A DNA stretch of 64,000 bases from JBDHTQ01 sp039808765 (GTDB lineage Bacteria; Pseudomonadota; Alphaproteobacteria; UBA2400), in assembly GCA_039808765.1 (NCBI GenBank), contig JBDHTQ010000001.1:1-64000 (forward strand), read 5' to 3'. The position numbers and the translations under genes were made by a program. A model generated the notes under the pieces. That model had not been told where the DNA came from. It worked only from the letters and a program-made list of their open reading frames with translations, and made no database searches. Within the stretch, counting starts at the first letter, position 1. Each line of letters starts with the position of its first letter. This document shows, piece by piece, positions 61,225 to 64,000 of the stretch.

Positions 61225-64000
61225 ATGAAGGCGGGCCTGTCTCTTAGTATGACGAATTGGGCAGGCTTGTCCGCCAATTCTGGATATTTTTTTACCAACA
61301 GTACCATCCCAACTGGATTTAACTTCACCCGTGCATCGACAGCGACGCAAAACCTGAATGGCACAGTTTCGTCTTATGATATTGATATTGCGCGACTTTC
61401 GTCAAATGGGTTGCGAATTGAAAGCCAGCGCGTTAATAGTGCGCAGAACACAACTGCGCCATCATCATCAAACTGCGTTGTTACAGCCAATGCCGCAACT
61501 GACCCGATGGGTGGAAATACCGCTAACCTGTTAACGGCCAGTGCGGGGACTTTTGCTGTCACCAATCAGATTGTTGGCACAGCAAGCAATGTTGGCAGCA
61601 CGACAACATTGTACACCTTAAGCATATACGTCAAACCGGGGACATTGTCTTTCGTTCAATTAACCGCCACGTCTGGGGTGTTTTCGACAAAATATGCCAA
61701 CTTTGATTTATCCACGGCAACAATTACGGCAACATCCGAGGTTTATAATCCTAAAATTGATACGATTGGAAACGGGTGGTATCGAATTTCAGTTTCGCTT
61801 TTTGCCAATTTAACCGGAACATCAAACATCTATATCAATCCGATAAAAACAACCACCGCCGTACGCAATGCAAGCGCAACGTGGGCAGGGACAGAGACAA
61901 TCTATTATTTCGGTGCCCAGATTGAACAAAGCACATATATGTCATCCTATATCCCGACGACAACGGCAAGCGTTACCCGCTCGGCAGATAAGTTAACGAT
62001 TGGCTCGCCCAATGATATTTTATCGGCAGCGCAAGGAACAATGCTTGTTGAGTTTTGGCCACGTCGCCACAATGGATCATCGCTTGCCGCAGCAAACTCA
62101 CCTGTAATTTTTAAACTTGGAACATCAGCCCACGCGATTGCTGTGCGTGGGGATTATCCAACAAGCCGTCTGGTTTTATTAAGCTCAGGGCTAACAAACA
62201 GCGCTGACATGAACAATCTCAAAACCGTTCCGTTTGACGAGCCATCCAAAATCGCATTGACATGGGGGCAGAACAACAAGGGAACAACAAATCGATCTAT
62301 CGCTGCCAATAATACCCGCTTGGGCCACTTCAAGAACACAACGACTGAGCTTTATCATCACTGCACAACCCTTCATAAGGTGGCCGGGAATGCCAATTAT
62401 TCGACCATCCAACTTCATTATGAAAATATTTATGCAGACTTTTCCGGTGAAACAAACGGGACAGCGACAGGAACGCTCAAAGCGTCGATTCAGGTGGGCA
62501 GCACGATCACGGCGGCAGACGCCACGGTATCATTAAGCGCGGGCGGATCTGCGACATTGACCTTCACAGGGTTAAACCTGACGGCGGGAACCGTATTTTA
62601 TGTGCACACGCGCCTTGCCATGCCTGCCGGGTCAAAAGATGTTATCCGCAGCGCGATGGGGTATATGCCGATCTTTGACAATGGCGGCTTCTTTGAAAGT
62701 TCAGGTACCGTTGATATCACAGCAACCGGCGTGCCTTATGGCGCAACAGCGCTGGCCGCGCTTACCAGTGGGTCAATCAGCGCGATGACCCTGCAGGCGG
62801 GCGGGTCTGGTTATACCAATGCAACATCCGATGTTTATGCATGGGAAAAGCAAAGCAATGGTGTAATCGCCTATAAACAGATTGGAACAGCAACCAATAC
62901 AGCCGGAGCGGTTACATCACTCACCTTAACTGACGGAACGCCGCCAACAGGTGTAAGCGCATGGGTTGAGCCGAACATTGTTATTGTCCATGGCGGGCTG
63001 CAAACTGAAGCGACGCGAACAACGTTAGGCTTTGCGCCGAATGCGATTACCGGTATTCCCAGCCAGCCTGTGCGTAGCTTGTGGACGCTTGGTGATTCCA
63101 TCACAATCGGATCGCAAACAGGGCATTTAACCGACGAGTATGGCAATAACGGGAATTTCGAATTTGCTGCCGACAATCGCTTTGGTCTAGCTAATGGTGG
63201 TGTGGCCGGTTTAAACGTTTATAACCTGTTTGAGGTGGGCAAGACCTTTACCCGCACGCTTGGGTTTTACGCAACCTACTGTACAGATGTGTTGGTTTGT
63301 CTTGGAATTAACGATATCGCCTGGAACAAAACAGCATCAGATACGATTGCCAACCTTCAGGCCTTGCAGTCGTTGATTAGCGGGTTAGGATTAAGGGTGC
63401 GCTTTGCAACGATTACGCCGCGCTCAACATCGACCGACAACTGGACAACGGTTGTGAATCAATCAACCGTAACAATCAATAGCATCAATTATGCCAATTA
63501 TCAAAACGCAGTGAATACCGCGATTTCTAGTGGGGCCATTCTTTCTGATGAAAACGGATATATTGACTTCAACGCCTTAATCAGTTCCGGCAGCGTTTTT
63601 AGTGCGACGCCTGATGCTGTGACCAGTGACGGTTTGCATCCGAGCGATAATGTTGGTTCGCCTTCACGCAGTGGTGTGGCGCGCTCAAAGCTTAATGCCA
63701 CGTTCTATAATTCTTTCGCGTATCTGCTCGATACAGCCAATTGGCTGATGAGTGTAAATGGTGAAGATGTCGTGCAGGATAATCTCGCCAGCTTGATGAG
63801 CGGAACGTTAACAACAGCTGTTATCGGTGGAGATACGGTTAATCAGATTGGGGGATGGATTCGCAAGGTCAATCTTTACCCGACCAAAAAGACGGCCGCG
63901 CAACTGAAAACATTATCCACCACCACCAATGCCGCAAGAACAGAGCTAAGCAAACACTGGGGGAGCACGCTTGCGTGTTTTGGGGATAGTATTACAGCTG
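61225..64000 (+). CDS. Very large tail-spike-like protein with SGNH esterase domains (3' end outside window)
   Basis: I translated this frame codon by codon: it is open from ATG 61225 to the window edge, at least 925 residues. Residues 25-65 (GFNFTRASTATQN...NGLRIESQRVNS) and 145-255 (YTLSIYVKPGT...NGWYRISVSL...YFGAQIEQSTYMSSYIPTTTASVTRSADKLTI) match the head-spike/fibre lectin-like modules of phage spikes. A complete SGNH hydrolase follows: GDSI (Ser625), GIND (Asn696) and DGLHPSD (Asp802, His805). At residues 918-925 a second GDSIT motif begins. Such esterases typically deacetylate surface glycans during adsorption. The 5' neighbour is three bases away. Confidence 0.85.
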   Translation, partial: MKAGLSLSMTNWAGLSANSGYFFTNSTIPTGFNFTRASTATQNLNGTVSSYDIDIARLSSNGLRIESQRVNSAQNTTAPSSSNCVVTANAATDPMGGNTANLLTASAGTFAVTNQIVGTASNVGSTTTLYTLSIYVKPGTLSFVQLTATSGVFSTKYANFDLSTATITATSEVYNPKIDTIGNGWYRISVSLFANLTGTSNIYINPIKTTTAVRNASATWAGTETIYYFGAQIEQSTYMSSYIPTTTASVTRSADKLTIGSPNDILSAAQGTMLVEFWPRRHNGSSLAAANSPVIFKLGTSAHAIAVRGDYPTSRLVLLSSGLTNSADMNNLKTVPFDEPSKIALTWGQNNKGTTNRSIAANNTRLGHFKNTTTELYHHCTTLHKVAGNANYSTIQLHYENIYADFSGETNGTATGTLKASIQVGSTITAADATVSLSAGGSATLTFTGLNLTAGTVFYVHTRLAMPAGSKDVIRSAMGYMPIFDNGGFFESSGTVDITATGVPYGATALAALTSGSISAMTLQAGGSGYTNATSDVYAWEKQSNGVIAYKQIGTATNTAGAVTSLTLTDGTPPTGVSAWVEPNIVIVHGGLQTEATRTTLGFAPNAITGIPSQPVRSLWTLGDSITIGSQTGHLTDEYGNNGNFEFAADNRFGLANGGVAGLNVYNLFEVGKTFTRTLGFYATYCTDVLVCLGINDIAWNKTASDTIANLQALQSLISGLGLRVRFATITPRSTSTDNWTTVVNQSTVTINSINYANYQNAVNTAISSGAILSDENGYIDFNALISSGSVFSATPDAVTSDGLHPSDNVGSPSRSGVARSKLNATFYNSFAYLLDTANWLMSVNGEDVVQDNLASLMSGTLTTAVIGGDTVNQIGGWIRKVNLYPTKKTAAQLKTLSTTTNAARTELSKHWGSTLACFGDSITA

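Noticed and set aside
61374..63701. Several minus-strand frames of 60-101 codons inside the spike gene
   Set aside because: They are shadows of the continuous plus-strand frame, which has recognisable domains over its full length.
1..64000. CRISPR arrays, rRNA genes and complete insertion sequences
   Set aside because: None seen: no regularly spaced direct repeats of CRISPR type, no rRNA segments, and no transposase with inverted ends on reading the window.

Overview
The window looks like part of an alphaproteobacterial chromosome of moderate to low GC. The markers are a PopZ/DUF2497 protein, a CpdR-type response regulator, the isoaspartyl-methyltransferase/TolC pair, a class I PHA synthase, and a terminase/portal/protease/capsid module whose proteins read like those of alphaproteobacterial gene-transfer-agent (GTA)-like phages. 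No 16S rRNA or other species marker is present, so I do not name a genus.

Layout. 1-3.7 kb is an accessory patch: the 3' part of a DUF2357-like protein with a PD-(D/E)XK nuclease core, a translationally coupled partner, an unknown gene, and a non-coding stretch with phased TTCCCTG repeats. It ends beside a tRNA-Cys gene at 3.76 kb. 4-18.5 kb is mostly housekeeping: methyltransferase, TolC, PopZ-like, polyprenyl synthase, three unknown envelope genes, cytidine deaminase, Gpt, CpdR, a three-gene ABC export system, a COG0523 GTPase and groESL with a visible heat-shock promoter and CIRCE-like operator. 18.9-22.3 kb is a compact NAD salvage operon (nadV, a NadD-like gene, NadM-Nudix). 22.3-26 kb holds phaC and a CPA1 antiporter.

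26-31.4 kb is a second accessory patch: a gene of unknown function between two copies of the antiporter 3' end, a secreted beta-rich protein, a possible LRAT/NlpC-P60-like protein, a rhodanese and a broken extra threonyl-tRNA synthetase. 31.4-40.4 kb has an N-formylglutamate amidohydrolase-like gene, a glycosyltransferase, an EmrAB/MarR efflux operon with its operator, a U32 tRNA-hydroxylation protein and a second antiporter. 40.7-46.2 kb is a surface-polysaccharide region (Wza-, Wzz- and CpsD-like proteins, then sugar transferase and galE). It is followed by murJ, an SDR, a zincin, a type I secretion ABC/HlyD pair, a divergent beta-carbonic anhydrase and tyrS.

55.5-64 kb is a phage-type module directly after tyrS: small and large terminase, portal, prohead protease, major capsid protein, a strong terminator, three small genes, and a very large tail-spike-like gene that runs off the window with one complete SGNH esterase domain and the start of a second. 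No integrase, repressor or tail-tube gene is visible, so it may be a GTA relative, a remnant or the left end of a prophage.

A dispersed palindromic repeat of about 75 bp occurs three times between genes (8.1, 40.5 and 44.2 kb). I consider it, the tail-spike module, the capture-like duplication at 26-27 kb and the nuclease island to be the observations most worth following. All functional calls rest on motif recognition by eye; no database search was possible.
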